A stretch of 64,000 nucleotides of DNA from Psychrobacter submarinus (GTDB lineage: Bacteria > Pseudomonadota > Gammaproteobacteria > Pseudomonadales > Moraxellaceae), in NCBI RefSeq assembly GCF_904846685.1, contig NZ_CAJHBQ010000001.1:1116001-1180000 (forward strand), in the 5' to 3' direction. The first letter of the stretch is position 1. Every line of letters starts with the position of its first letter. A model generated the notes under the pieces. That model was not told where the DNA came from and did not search any database. It saw only the letters and a program-made list of their open reading frames with translations. Positions 8,915 to 17,489 of this stretch are shown in pieces. The position numbers were made by a program, and so were the translations under genes.

Positions 8915-9197
8915 TAGGGCGTATTGAACATTCACAAATGCGCACTGCTGATCGCTAAAATAGTTCTAGTCTAAGTGAAAATTGCAGGTAATGCTTATTG
9001 CATTGACTAGCTGATTTTATTTAAACAGTCGCAACGACTAGGGCGATTTTAGCATCAGCCTGCAGGGACAGGACTATTTTTTGCCGCTTTATTGATAAAA
9101 ATAGACGCTTAGAACAACTAAACTTACCATTTTTATCTGCAAATCGCCTAAAAAATAGTCTCTGTCAGTGCCAAGGTCGAATGTTCAACACGCCCTA
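8915..9197 (+). mobile_element. Family A MITE-like element, copy A3
   Basis: A 283-bp copy flanked by TA, lying 256 bases upstream of recA in the same orientation as A1 and A2. Compared with A1 it lacks the segment around CTCACGACAACAAC. Its left repeat carries GTATTG instead of GTGTTG, a variant shared with one end of A4. It separates recA from the AT-rich DnaA-box region. Confidence 0.88.
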
Positions 9198-9228
9198 GTA
9201 ATTCTTATAAAGGTTTTATCAGGAGTTA

Positions 9229-9254
9229 GTCAGTACAGTAGCTACCCTGCTGAC
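9229..9254 (+). promoter_or_regulatory. Hairpin in the recA upstream region
   Basis: GTCAG and CTGAC pair, with CAG/CTG pairing inside across a two-base bulge and an 8-base loop. It would be in the 5' leader if recA is transcribed from upstream. RNA structure in the recA leader has been reported to matter in Acinetobacter, a relative; relevance here is inference. Confidence 0.3.
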
Positions 9255-9295
9255 GACTACGCTCTAAACTTAATTTTACTGCTAACGCTATTTTT

Positions 9296-9321
9296 TTTAC
9301 TGTATAGTAAAGATAGCTATC
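9296..9321. promoter_or_regulatory. Two adjacent palindromes upstream of recA (candidate operator)
   Basis: TTTACTGTATAGTAAA (9296-9311) has perfect 6-bp arms and contains TATAGT, a possible -10 element. It is followed directly by the perfect palindrome GATAGCTATC (9312-9321). Neither matches a LexA box. The position 133 bases before recA makes regulation of recA plausible but unproven. Confidence 0.35.
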
Positions 9322-9453
9322 TAAGTCATAGCCCTACCCGTTTCGACTATTTTAGGCTTATAAAGACTATCCCAATTCACTTACCCTGTTTACTTAGTCA
9401 CTCTTATATCTTAAAACATCACTTGTAAATTCATTACTGACAAGGAGTCCATT

Positions 9454-10521
9454 ATGGACGACAACAAAGCAAAAGCACTCAAAGCAGCACTAGGACAAAT
9501 CGAGAAGCAATTCGGTAAGAACACTATTATGCATCTCGGTGACGATTCTGTTGCTATGGATGTCGATGTAGTCTCAACAGGCTCTCTAGGCTTAGATATT
9601 GCCTTAGGAATTGGCGGCCTACCTAAAGGCCGTATCATTGAGATCTATGGCCCTGAGAGCTCAGGTAAAACCACCATGACGCTACAAACGATCGCTCAAT
9701 GCCAAAAGCAAGGCGGTACTTGTGCCTTTATCGATGCTGAGCACGCGCTTGATCCGGTTTATGCCCGTAAGTTAGGCATTAATACGGACGACTTATTGAT
9801 TTCCCAGCCTGATAATGGCGAGCAGGCACTTGAGATTACCGATATGTTAGTACGCTCAGGTGCTATCGATATGATCGTGATTGACTCGGTCGCCGCACTC
9901 ACGCCACGTGCGGAGATTGAGGGTGAGATGGGCGATTCGCATATGGGCTTGCAGGCGCGTCTGATGAGCCAAGCACTACGTAAAATCACTGGTAATGCTA
10001 AACGCTCCAACTGTATGGTGGTGTTTATTAACCAGATTCGTATGAAGATTGGCGTCATGTTTGGTAGTCCAGAGACCACGACAGGTGGTAACGCACTGAA
10101 GTTTTATTCTTCGGTGCGGATGGATATTCGCCGTATCGGCGCGGTCAAAAACGGTGATGACATCATCGGTAACCAAACTCGCGTTAAAGTCATCAAAAAC
10201 AAAATGGCGCCGCCGTTCCGCCAAGCCGAATTTGAGATTACTTATGGCGAAGGTACCAACCATTTAGCTGAAATCATTAACCTTGGCGTTGAGATTGGCG
10301 CAGTAGGCAAAGCGGGCTCTTGGTATAGCTACGGCGATGAAAAGATTGGTCAAGGTAAAGCCAACTCAGTGCTCTATCTCAAAGAAAACCCTGCCATCGC
10401 AGAAGAGATAGAAGCTAAGATTCGTGCAGAAAAGCTAGGGTCAGGGACAAAAGAACAGCCCGAAGCTAACGACGAAGATATAGACGCCGCTCAGGACTTA
10501 GAAGCATCGCCTATACAGTAA
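9454..10521 (+). CDS. recA: Recombinase RecA
   Basis: ATP-dependent strand-exchange protein for homologous recombination and DNA repair. AAGGAG lies 7 bases before the ATG. Walker [10 protein letters not shown] is at about residue 67, the Walker B region VIDSVAAL at about 143, and loop L2 ([16 protein letters not shown]) at about 202. Length 355 aa is normal, with an acidic C-terminal tail ([12 protein letters not shown]). recX follows 50 bases downstream. Upstream sequence contains two palindromes and a hairpin instead of a standard LexA site, in keeping with Moraxellaceae lacking the canonical LexA system. Confidence 0.99.
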   Translation: MDDNKAKALKAALGQIEKQFGKNTIMHLGDDSVAMDVDVVSTGSLGLDIALGIGGLPKGRIIEIYGPESSGKTTMTLQTIAQCQKQGGTCAFIDAEHALDPVYARKLGINTDDLLISQPDNGEQALEITDMLVRSGAIDMIVIDSVAALTPRAEIEGEMGDSHMGLQARLMSQALRKITGNAKRSNCMVVFINQIRMKIGVMFGSPETTTGGNALKFYSSVRMDIRRIGAVKNGDDIIGNQTRVKVIKNKMAPPFRQAEFEITYGEGTNHLAEIINLGVEIGAVGKAGSWYSYGDEKIGQGKANSVLYLKENPAIAEEIEAKIRAEKLGSGTKEQPEANDEDIDAAQDLEASPIQ

Positions 10522-10571
10522 TGGCTTAAGCACAAAAATCTTCATGCTATTGAATAGCTTATAGGTTAAAA

Positions 10572-11768
10572 ATGCAGATTAAAACATTAGCTGAAATTCT
10601 AGCCGAGTCGGACACCGACTCGGCTAGTTCTGCTGCTAGCAGTAAACCAAAACGTCATAATAATAAAAGCTTAACTACCAAAAATACCGAGCTATTTAAT
10701 CGCAGAAAATCAAAAAAAGCACAGCGCGTAAAGCAACAAAGCGCAGAGCCTTTTTCTGAGAAGAAAACTCATACTACATCCACTGATGAGAGTGACAAAA
10801 GCTTTTTTGCAGAGGATTCTTCAAGCTTTGATGCTTTATCCCAATCTTCAAATAAATCATTAGCTAAACCTTCATCAAATTCCCTTAAATCAAAATCAAA
10901 AAAACGCAAAAAGCGCTTCCATGCTGCAGCAATTTTTGTCGCTGAGCACAATGATACGCCCGCTTACGTGCCGCCAGACTCACAAAGCATTCAGCAGATG
11001 CTAGCTGAAGTTAAGCGCAAGGTACATACAGATGAAGATCATACAGACGGCAGTAGTGACAAAGCAGACAGCTCTCACGATACCGCCAAACAAGTAACCG
11101 ATAATATTGCGACGTCTCTTGATCAAGAGAACACAGAAGCGTCTACAGCGGCGTTCACGGCTTGCGAGATAGACAACCTACCCTCGGCGCTTAAAGCTTA
11201 CCTGCGCACCCCTGAACAAAAGCAAGCCGAGCTCGATGCTATCAAAGCTGAGAGCCGTTTGCGCTGGTTGGCTTTTTATTATCTGTCACGGCGTGAGTAC
11301 GGTAAGGCGGAGCTCAAACAAAAGCTTATCGACAAAGAGCAAGACCCGGATAGTATTAATAAGCTGCTTGCTGAATTTGAAGAGAAAGGTTATCAAAGTG
11401 ACTACCGCACTACCCTTATGCTAATTCGTGAAAACATTCGTAAAGGCCGCGGCCGTCAGCGTATCAAGCAGGAGTTTTATAAAAAGCAAATCACTATGCC
11501 AAGCAATATTGATGAGCTCATTGATATGGCAAATAGTGAGTCTGAAGAGTTTCGCGAGTTCGTTGATCCTGATGACAGCTTAGTTGAGGGGGTTGATTGG
11601 CTCAAACTAGCGGTAGAGGCTCGCACTAAGAAGTATGGTGACACTATACCAGTGGAGCAAAAAGAAAAAGCTAAGCAGCTGCGATTTTTGCAGTATCGCG
11701 GCTTTAAGACGGACATCTGTTTTCAAGCGCTTAACTATACTTTAGAAACTTTGGATGAGCGCTTTTAA
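10572..11768 (+). CDS. recX: RecX, RecA regulator with long N-terminal extension
   Basis: RecX binds RecA filaments and limits their growth. The recognisable RecX region spans about residues 205-398 (ESRLRWLAFYYLSRREYGKAEL, then GRGRQRIKQEFYKK and AKQLRFLQYRGFKTD), the three-helix repeat organisation typical of the family. The first 200 residues are low complexity, rich in serine, lysine and aspartate, and absent from E. coli RecX (about 166 aa). A perfect 13-bp-stem hairpin covers codons 10-19. Position after recA is the conserved arrangement. Start at ATG 10572 has only a weak ribosome site (AGGTTAAAA), which fits low expression relative to recA. Confidence 0.93.
   Translation: MQIKTLAEILAESDTDSASSAASSKPKRHNNKSLTTKNTELFNRRKSKKAQRVKQQSAEPFSEKKTHTTSTDESDKSFFAEDSSSFDALSQSSNKSLAKPSSNSLKSKSKKRKKRFHAAAIFVAEHNDTPAYVPPDSQSIQQMLAEVKRKVHTDEDHTDGSSDKADSSHDTAKQVTDNIATSLDQENTEASTAAFTACEIDNLPSALKAYLRTPEQKQAELDAIKAESRLRWLAFYYLSRREYGKAELKQKLIDKEQDPDSINKLLAEFEEKGYQSDYRTTLMLIRENIRKGRGRQRIKQEFYKKQITMPSNIDELIDMANSESEEFREFVDPDDSLVEGVDWLKLAVEARTKKYGDTIPVEQKEKAKQLRFLQYRGFKTDICFQALNYTLETLDERF
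10599..10627 (+). promoter_or_regulatory. Perfect hairpin at the 5' end of the recX coding sequence
   Basis: CTAGCCGAGTCGG and CCGACTCGGCTAG form a 13-bp stem with loop ACA, starting 27 bases after the recX ATG. No T-run follows, so it is not a standard terminator. It could pause RNA polymerase, be an RNase processing site or impede recX translation, adjusting the RecA:RecX ratio. Confidence 0.6.
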
Positions 11769-11785
11769 TTTTAAGCCTTCGATAG

Positions 11786-11813
11786 AAAAGAGCCTTTTAA
11801 TAAAGGCTCTTTT
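11786..11813 (+). terminator. Rho-independent terminator of recA-recX
   Basis: AAAAGAGCCTTT and AAAGGCTCTTTT form a 12-bp stem around TAAT, 18 bases after the recX stop. It can also end transcription from the convergent DUF937 gene. Confidence 0.9.
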
Positions 11814-11858
11814 CAAAATATGACCAGTTAGGTTTAACGGGATTTTATCTGACAGTAT

Positions 11859-12569
11859 CTATTTTAAAGTACCTAGTCGACTCGATAGCTGACCGATAAT
11901 CTGATCAATCTCTTGATTCGCTTCTTTCTCATTATCTAAGTTACCATTTGGGGTCAGCTGATTCATTACCTCAGGTAACAGCTCTGCTAGCCCTTGGCGA
12001 ACTTCGCTATCATTAGCGCCGGTTTGCGCGGCCACTTGCTGAATCTCGTTTTCGTCAAATAGACGATTGATCTCATTAGGATCTAGATTATCATTAGGCT
12101 CACTATTGCTCATCCAAGAGCGCGCTTGTGCTTCATGGCCCATACCAGTAATCTTCGATAACGCACCGCTGAGACCACCATTGCGCTGTATCCAGCTTAG
12201 CACCATCGGCATCAGCGCGGCTATTAGCATACCCTTACCGCCAAAGCCGCCTCTACTACGTTGACCACCGCCAAGCACACTGCCTAAGATATCGCCAAGG
12301 CCGCCTGCACCTGAGCTCATACTGCCGCGCTGTGCGCCGCCGCCTAAGCCACCTAATAGATCATCTAGACCGAAGCCATTATCTGCTTGACGGCCGTATT
12401 GCTGCGGGTTATAGCCACCTGCCGAACCGCCGAGCACACTGCCCAATATATCACCAAGACCACCCGTACGGCGCGGGCTAGTGCGCTGATTGATCGGATT
12501 ACGCTGCGCATCATTTGGATCCATAGCACTACGCGCGACTTGCGAAACTAAATTTCCTAATAAACTCAT
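11859..12569 (-). CDS. DUF937 (YidB-like) family protein
   Basis: Cytoplasmic protein of unknown function, 236 aa. The first half is glycine-rich and contains the repeat GGLGDILGSVLGG at two places plus a related GLDDLLGGLGGG. The second half carries the YidB-type end: MARWSWM-like ARSWMSNSEPNDNLDPNEINRL, then IQQVAAQTGANDSEVRQGLAELLPEVMNQLTPNG. The promoter-proximal side has AGGAGAGAG before the ATG. It is a single gene with no functional context here. Confidence 0.88.
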   Translation of the reverse strand: MSLLGNLVSQVARSAMDPNDAQRNPINQRTSPRRTGGLGDILGSVLGGSAGGYNPQQYGRQADNGFGLDDLLGGLGGGAQRGSMSSGAGGLGDILGSVLGGGQRSRGGFGGKGMLIAALMPMVLSWIQRNGGLSGALSKITGMGHEAQARSWMSNSEPNDNLDPNEINRLFDENEIQQVAAQTGANDSEVRQGLAELLPEVMNQLTPNGNLDNEKEANQEIDQIIGQLSSRLGTLK

Positions 12570-12683
12570 AACTCTCTCCTTTTATCGTTATATTTGTTTT
12601 CAACAGCCCTAATATAACAAATCCATTTATATAGCTAGAGAGGTGTTTTGTTATGGCTTGTATCGTCTAGTAGCTTATAGATT

Positions 12684-12714
12684 TAGGGCGTGCTGAACAT
12701 TCGACCGTGGTACT
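12684..12714 (-). mobile_element. Truncated family A element end
   Basis: Thirty-one bases matching the right-hand end of family A (TAGGGCGTGCTGAACATTC, then GACCGTGGTACT), with the rest of the element missing. It lies directly against the stop codon of the ygfX-like gene (12715-12717). Confidence 0.7.
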
Positions 12715-13182
12715 TTAATCGCTTTGAGTAGCGCCATCGACACTATTAGCTAATACGCTCAGCTGTCGCCACTGCTCAGCGCTCACTTGATCGCGAAATA
12801 TGGTCACGGTAAAGGGCCGCTGATAAGGTTCAGTTATTATCAGGGTTAAATGTATCAACCACGGATAGTGATGGGCTGTAGAGAGCGTAGCTTGCCAAAG
12901 CTCGTCAGCGCGTCCGGTACGCATCAGCAGCTGCCAACCTAGATCGATGCGTTTGCTCATTGGAGGCTGACTAAGATGCATTAAGATTGGCCTTGATAAA
13001 GCCAAATAACTCACAACTAAAGCAGCTACTAGCAAAATGAGCACATATTGCCAAAGCCATAATTTCGCTAACCAAGCGAGTAGAATAATAATAGCTGTCA
13101 AACTGCCATATAATAAGGCACGCAAATAGCTAGTAGGCTGTACAGGAGTATCAATCCGTAACGATAAGCGCGACATGGTCAT
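12715..13182 (-). CDS. YgfX-like membrane protein (CptA family)
   Basis: A 155-aa inner-membrane protein with two adjacent helices at about residues 23-66 (LRALLYGSLTAIIILLAWLA and on) and a cytoplasmic tail ending VTIFRDQVSAEQWRQLSVL, which resembles the W-R-x-L end of YgfX. The assignment rests mainly on its place downstream of sdhE: the pair sdhE-ygfX is widespread in gammaproteobacteria. E. coli YgfX has been linked to toxicity and cytoskeleton binding. A family A fragment abuts the stop, so the native C-terminus may have been altered. Confidence 0.65.
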   Translation of the reverse strand: MTMSRLSLRIDTPVQPTSYLRALLYGSLTAIIILLAWLAKLWLWQYVLILLVAALVVSYLALSRPILMHLSQPPMSKRIDLGWQLLMRTGRADELWQATLSTAHHYPWLIHLTLIITEPYQRPFTVTIFRDQVSAEQWRQLSVLANSVDGATQSD

Positions 13183-13226
13183 CTAATTATCCAGCAAATT
13201 GCGTAAAGTAGAGCCGAGTGATTAAT

Positions 13227-13262
13227 ACCTGTACAGTTTAGCGCACACCTGTACAGTTTAGC
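13227..13262. repeat. 20-bp-period tandem repeat with CTGTACAG palindromes
   Basis: ACCTGTACAGTTTAGC occurs twice with a period of 20 bases, between sdhE and the ygfX-like gene. Each unit contains the 8-bp palindrome CTGTACAG. Two phased palindromes could bind a dimeric regulator, or this may be a simple duplication. Confidence 0.6.
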
Positions 13263-13288
13263 ACAGTGCCTAACGCATTAAGTCCTTA

Positions 13289-13564
13289 CTAGGTTAAGTC
13301 CTTACTATGACGCCAAGTCTTAATTTTATTGACTAGCTCCCAAACCGCAGCGTCATCCGGCTGACTTTGATTGGTAAAATAATCTAATAAATCAGGGTCT
13401 TCATATGTGAGCAGCTCAGCAAAGGTAGCTTGCTCGGCAGTATCAGCCGCTAGATAAAGCTCTTTTACGTAAGGATCAATATAAAAATCTAGCTCTTTGA
13501 GGCCGCGACGGGCTTGATAAATAATACGGCGCTGTTCAGCGGTAGGCTCGGGTTGGGTAGTCAT
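13289..13564 (-). CDS. sdhE: Succinate dehydrogenase assembly factor SdhE
   Basis: Small soluble protein (91 aa) that promotes covalent attachment of FAD to the SdhA flavoprotein. It has the family hallmark RRGLKELD (the RGxxE motif) at about residue 19, followed by YEDPDLLDYF and a C-terminal AAVWELVNKIKTWR. Length and motif order fit the SdhE/YgfY family. It is followed at 106 bases by the ygfX-like gene on the same strand. Confidence 0.95.
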   Translation of the reverse strand: MTTQPEPTAEQRRIIYQARRGLKELDFYIDPYVKELYLAADTAEQATFAELLTYEDPDLLDYFTNQSQPDDAAVWELVNKIKTWRHSKDLT

Positions 13565-13649
13565 AAATAACTCTTTAGTCGTTAACGCGCTTACTGGTTA
13601 AGCGCTTATTAATAATATGATGTTTGATTGAAAACACGCTTAGTTTATA

Positions 13650-14095
13650 TATAGCCGATACTAAATAAAATGGATACGTTATTTAGGGCGTGTTGAACAT
13701 TCGACCTTGGCACTGACAGAGACTATTTTTTAGGCGATTTGCAGATAAAAATGGTAAGTTTAGTCGTTCTAAGCGTCTATTTTTATCAATAAAGCGGCAA
13801 AAAATAGTCCTGTCCCTGTTGTTGTCGTGAGGGCTGATGCTAAAATCGCCCTAGTCGTTGCGACTGTTTAAATAAAATCAGCTAACCAATGCAATAAGCA
13901 TTACCTGCAATTTTAACGGCGACTAGAACACAGCTTTGATTAACTAGTAGCGATCAGCGGTGCGCATTTGTGAATGTTCAATACGCCCTAATACGCGAAA
14001 CTGGTATAAATTTTTCTGGCTTGCTGTGCCTACGTCGACAGAGGCTGCAAAAAATTCATCCCAGTTTCGCTACATCTTTTCCATACTTAACTATA
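13650..14095 (+). repeat. Family B repeat interrupted by element A4
   Basis: Left part 13650-13685 (from TATAGCCGATACTAAATAAA) and right part 13989-14095 (GCGAAACTGGTATAAATTTT, then GCTGTGCCTACGTCGACAGA, ending TTAACTATA) align with the uninterrupted family B copy at 57806-57965. Element A4 sits between the parts at a TA that corresponds to a single TA in the other copy. Confidence 0.7.
13684..13990 (-). mobile_element. Family A MITE-like element, copy A4 (inverted)
   Basis: A 307-bp copy in the opposite orientation to A1-A3, with the same internal palindrome. It is closest to A1: both carry the segment containing CAAAGCTGTGTTCTAGTCG. It is flanked by TA duplicated from within a family B repeat, which gives a clean pre-insertion site. 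Confidence 0.88.
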
Positions 14096-14131
14096 AGTGC
14101 CGTCTTAAATGTTAAGCATCGTTTGTTTAAG

Positions 14132-15046
14132 CTAAGCTGATAAATGATTATAGTCTGTGAGCTGCTGCCAAAGTGCTACGGCTTGCTGCATCATCGCCAC
14201 ATTATGGGTGCGTATGATACTCGCGCCTTGTTGTAGTGCAAATAAACCGGCTGCCGTACTCGCTATATCACGTTCGATAGCTTTGGAGTTTTTATAACGG
14301 GCTATATTGCTCTTATCTAGTACTTCTGCCAAAAAACGCTTGCGTGAGATACCAAACATCAGCGGTAGCTCTAAGCTTTGCAAACTTGCTAACTGAGTCA
14401 ACAGCGCACAATGATGTGCGTAATCTTTAGCGAAGCCAAATCCTGGATCTAGGATAATATTAGCACGTTTGACGCCAAGACTAGTCACGTCTTCTACACG
14501 CGCTGCAAGCTCCGTCATTACCTCGCTGACCACATCCTCGTACTGCGCTAAGCTGTTCATGGTTGCCGGCTCACCGCGCATGTGCATCAGCATCACCGGA
14601 ATATCTAACTTAGCGGCCATGGCAGCCGCGCCTTCACGTTTGAGCGCACGAACATCATTCCAAATATCTGCGCCAGCTGCGAATGCCGCTTCTATCACTT
14701 GTGGGCTGCTGGTATCAATCGATAACCATATCTCATCACCGCAGTGCGAGCGAATCGCTTCAACTACTGGTATGACGCGAGCTATCTCCTCGTCTGTCGC
14801 TACTGCCTCAGCATTTGGGCGTGTGGATTCACCGCCGATATCGATAATAGTGGCGCCTGCTGCGATAATTTCCTGCGCTCGTTTTAGAGCACTGTCTACA
14901 GCATTAAACTGCCCACCGTCCGAAAACGAATCTGGGGTCACATTTAAAATACCCATAATTTGCGGCTTCGATAAGTCTAATGTTTTGTGACGTATGCGGA
15001 TACTATAAGCAGGTAAGGGCTGAAACAACGGCATAACTGATCTCAT
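14132..15046 (-). CDS. folP: Dihydropteroate synthase FolP
   Basis: Condenses p-aminobenzoate with hydroxymethyl-dihydropterin diphosphate in folate synthesis; the sulfonamide target. The motifs appear in order: MGILNVTPDSFSDGG (about residue 31), DIGGESTRP (about 70), IDTSSP, NDV, MHMRGEP (about 155), DPGFGFAKDYAHH, FGISRKRFL and the final RTHNV. Length 304 aa is slightly above the usual 280. A second ATG at 15034 (MPLF) is an alternative start. It follows ftsH on the same strand, with a terminator between them, as in E. coli gene order. Confidence 0.97.
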   Translation of the reverse strand: MRSVMPLFQPLPAYSIRIRHKTLDLSKPQIMGILNVTPDSFSDGGQFNAVDSALKRAQEIIAAGATIIDIGGESTRPNAEAVATDEEIARVIPVVEAIRSHCGDEIWLSIDTSSPQVIEAAFAAGADIWNDVRALKREGAAAMAAKLDIPVMLMHMRGEPATMNSLAQYEDVVSEVMTELAARVEDVTSLGVKRANIILDPGFGFAKDYAHHCALLTQLASLQSLELPLMFGISRKRFLAEVLDKSNIARYKNSKAIERDIASTAAGLFALQQGASIIRTHNVAMMQQAVALWQQLTDYNHLSA

Positions 15047-15223
15047 GTAGATAAAATTTATTAATTAAGCACCATTAATTTTTAGCTTATCATATCAGTA
15101 AATGAGTGGTACTCCTAAAGTCTGTCTAACCTTTACAATTCCTCAGAACGGAGTCTAAACCTTTTATTACGACATTCAGCTCCTACATTAGGATTGGGGT
15201 ATTACATCTCTAATTTTTAACCC

Positions 15224-15250
15224 AAAAAAAGCCCTTTATGAAAAGGGCTT
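15224..15250 (-). terminator. Rho-independent terminator of ftsH
   Basis: AAGCCCTTT pairs with AAAGGGCTT; on the minus strand the stem is followed by seven T. It lies about 40 bases after the ftsH stop, separating ftsH from folP. The remaining sequence up to folP is unremarkable. Confidence 0.88.
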
Positions 15251-15288
15251 CTTAATTTCAATGGTTTTATATCCACTATACCAAGTCA

Positions 15289-17196
15289 TTACATCGCTGG
15301 TAGTGGCGGCGGAATGGTACCTTCAGGCTTCTCTCTATCTTTTGATAAATTGACTTCATTGTGCTGATAAATCTTCGGTGGACGTGGCTCTTCGCCAGCT
15401 AAGATATCTTGCAGTTGATCACGGTCAATCGTTTCCCACTTCATAAGCGCGTCTACCATAGCGTGCATTTTATCTTGATTTGCCTCGATTAATTCACGCG
15501 CGATGTCATATTGCTCTTCTAACATCCGGCGAACTTCGTCATCGACCTTTTGCTGCGTGGCTTCAGAAATCGTCCGACCACCGCCGCCGAAGTACCCTTG
15601 CGAGCTATCATCGTCTTCATAGACCATGATACCTAGCGCATCTGACATACCATACTTAGTCACCATTGCTCGTGCCATCTTAGTCGCACGTTCAAAGTCA
15701 TTAGAAGCACCAGTCGACATCTGATTGATAAACACCTCTTCAGCGATACGACCGCCGAACAAAATAGCGATATCATTGAGCATTTTTGACTTATACATAC
15801 TTGTCTGATCATGCTCAGGCAACTGCCAAGTGACACCAAGCGCAAATCCGCGTGGCATAATCGTTACCTTATGCACCGGATCAGTACCCGGTAGTAGTTC
15901 AGCAACTAAGGCATGACCTGCTTCATGATAAGCGGTGGCGCGGCGCTCTTCTTCACGTATCACCATAGATTTGCGCTCAGGACCCATATAGAGCTTGTCT
16001 TTGGCATCTTCAAAGTCATTCATATCGACGCTGCGCTTATTACGGCGCGCGGCAAATAGTGCGGCTTCGTTGACGAGGTTAGCAAGCTGAGCACCAGTAA
16101 AGCCAGGTGTACCACGAGCCAAAGCTCGCGCATCGACACTGATCGTATTTGGCAGTTTCTTCAGATGTACTTTTAGGATTTGCTCACGGCCTTTGATATC
16201 TGGCAAGCCTACTTGTACCTGACGATCAAAACGGCCAGGACGGAGTAGCGCTTTATCGAGGACGTCAGCACGGTTAGTCGCGGCGATGACAATCACCCCT
16301 TCATTACCTTCAAAACCATCCATCTCAACGAGTAATTGGTTCAGTGTCTGCTCGCGCTCATCATTACCACCGCCCATACCTGAGCCGCGATGACGACCGA
16401 CCGCATCAATTTCATCAATAAAGATGATACAAGGCGCACTCTTTTTTGCTTGTTCGAACATATCACGAACACGCGAAGCACCCACACCAACGAACATCTC
16501 CACAAAATCAGAACCTGATATTGAGAAAAACGGTACTTTGGCCTCACCAGCGATAGCTCGAGCTAGCAAGGTTTTACCGGTACCTGGAGGACCGACCATC
16601 AAGATACCACGCGGAATAGTCGCACCAAGCTTAGTGAACTTATCAGGGTCACGCAAGAATTCAACCACTTCGACGACTTCTTCTTTGGCTTCTTCGCAGC
16701 CTGCAACATCAGTAAAATTAACCTTGATCTGATCTTCGCTCAGCATTTTGGCTTTTGACTTACCAAAGCTCATAGGGCCACCGCCTTTACCGCCAGCGCC
16801 GCCTTGCATATTACGCATAAAGAATAAGAAGAGACCGATAATCAATAGAATCGGGAAACTAGCAATCAATAGCTGCATTAGTATGCTTTGGCGTTTTGGT
16901 GCTGTGCCTTCTACTTCGACCTGATTTTCACGCAGCATTGGCATTAACTGCTCATCAGCCACAGCCGGTCTAATGGTCTCAAATGTTGAGCCATTTTTCT
17001 TCTCACCAGTGATTTGTTCACCGTCGATCTCAACGCTAGCTACTTGACTTTCTGACACTGCGGTCACAAACTCAGAGTAGTTAAGGTTATCAGGCTCTGA
17101 TGATTGATCAAAGCCGCTAAACACTAGCACTAGAACGCCGATTACCACCAGCCACAATAAGGTATTTTTTACCATGTCGCTCACAAGCTTTCCCAT
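15289..17196 (-). CDS. ftsH: ATP-dependent zinc metalloprotease FtsH
   Basis: Membrane-anchored AAA+ protease that removes damaged membrane proteins and, in E. coli, LpxC and sigma-32. Two membrane segments (about residues 10-28 and 107-128) flank a periplasmic domain. Walker A GPPGTGKT is at about residue 203, Walker B IIFIDEID at about 257, the arginine-finger region RPGRFDRQV follows, and the protease zinc site HEAGH is at about 425. The 635-aa length is normal. An alternative start at 17175 ([10 protein letters not shown]) resembles the E. coli N-terminus better; neither start has a strong ribosome site. Confidence 0.98.
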   Translation of the reverse strand: MGKLVSDMVKNTLLWLVVIGVLVLVFSGFDQSSEPDNLNYSEFVTAVSESQVASVEIDGEQITGEKKNGSTFETIRPAVADEQLMPMLRENQVEVEGTAPKRQSILMQLLIASFPILLIIGLFLFFMRNMQGGAGGKGGGPMSFGKSKAKMLSEDQIKVNFTDVAGCEEAKEEVVEVVEFLRDPDKFTKLGATIPRGILMVGPPGTGKTLLARAIAGEAKVPFFSISGSDFVEMFVGVGASRVRDMFEQAKKSAPCIIFIDEIDAVGRHRGSGMGGGNDEREQTLNQLLVEMDGFEGNEGVIVIAATNRADVLDKALLRPGRFDRQVQVGLPDIKGREQILKVHLKKLPNTISVDARALARGTPGFTGAQLANLVNEAALFAARRNKRSVDMNDFEDAKDKLYMGPERKSMVIREEERRATAYHEAGHALVAELLPGTDPVHKVTIMPRGFALGVTWQLPEHDQTSMYKSKMLNDIAILFGGRIAEEVFINQMSTGASNDFERATKMARAMVTKYGMSDALGIMVYEDDDSSQGYFGGGGRTISEATQQKVDDEVRRMLEEQYDIARELIEANQDKMHAMVDALMKWETIDRDQLQDILAGEEPRPPKIYQHNEVNLSKDREKPEGTIPPPLPAM

Positions 17197-17489
17197 CCCT
17201 ACTTATTGGTGTGTCAACTCGACACGTGACGCCTTCAAAGCGTTAACCTATTATTTATTTCAGTCTTTGTGTGGACTATATATAGTATATGGTGACTAAA
17301 CACCTTGATTAAAAGATAAAAACTAATATAAATAACCCGTTACTCTAAGGCGACTTCATTTTAATAATTGCTTAAAACAAAGCTAATATACCACGATATA
17401 TGGTTTTAATCGGTACAATTCAACCACTAGATATCACTTTTCAGTTAACTATTGTAGCAACACTAGCAGCGCTTAAATCTTGTTCAAAA

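Noticed and set aside
9168..9428. 86-codon ORF upstream of recA
   Set aside because: It starts inside mobile element A3, has no ribosome site and runs through the recA leader palindromes.
9198..9453. LexA box before recA
   Set aside because: ACTGTATAGTA resembles part of a LexA site but lacks the CTG-N10-CAG spacing; the palindrome present has different arms.
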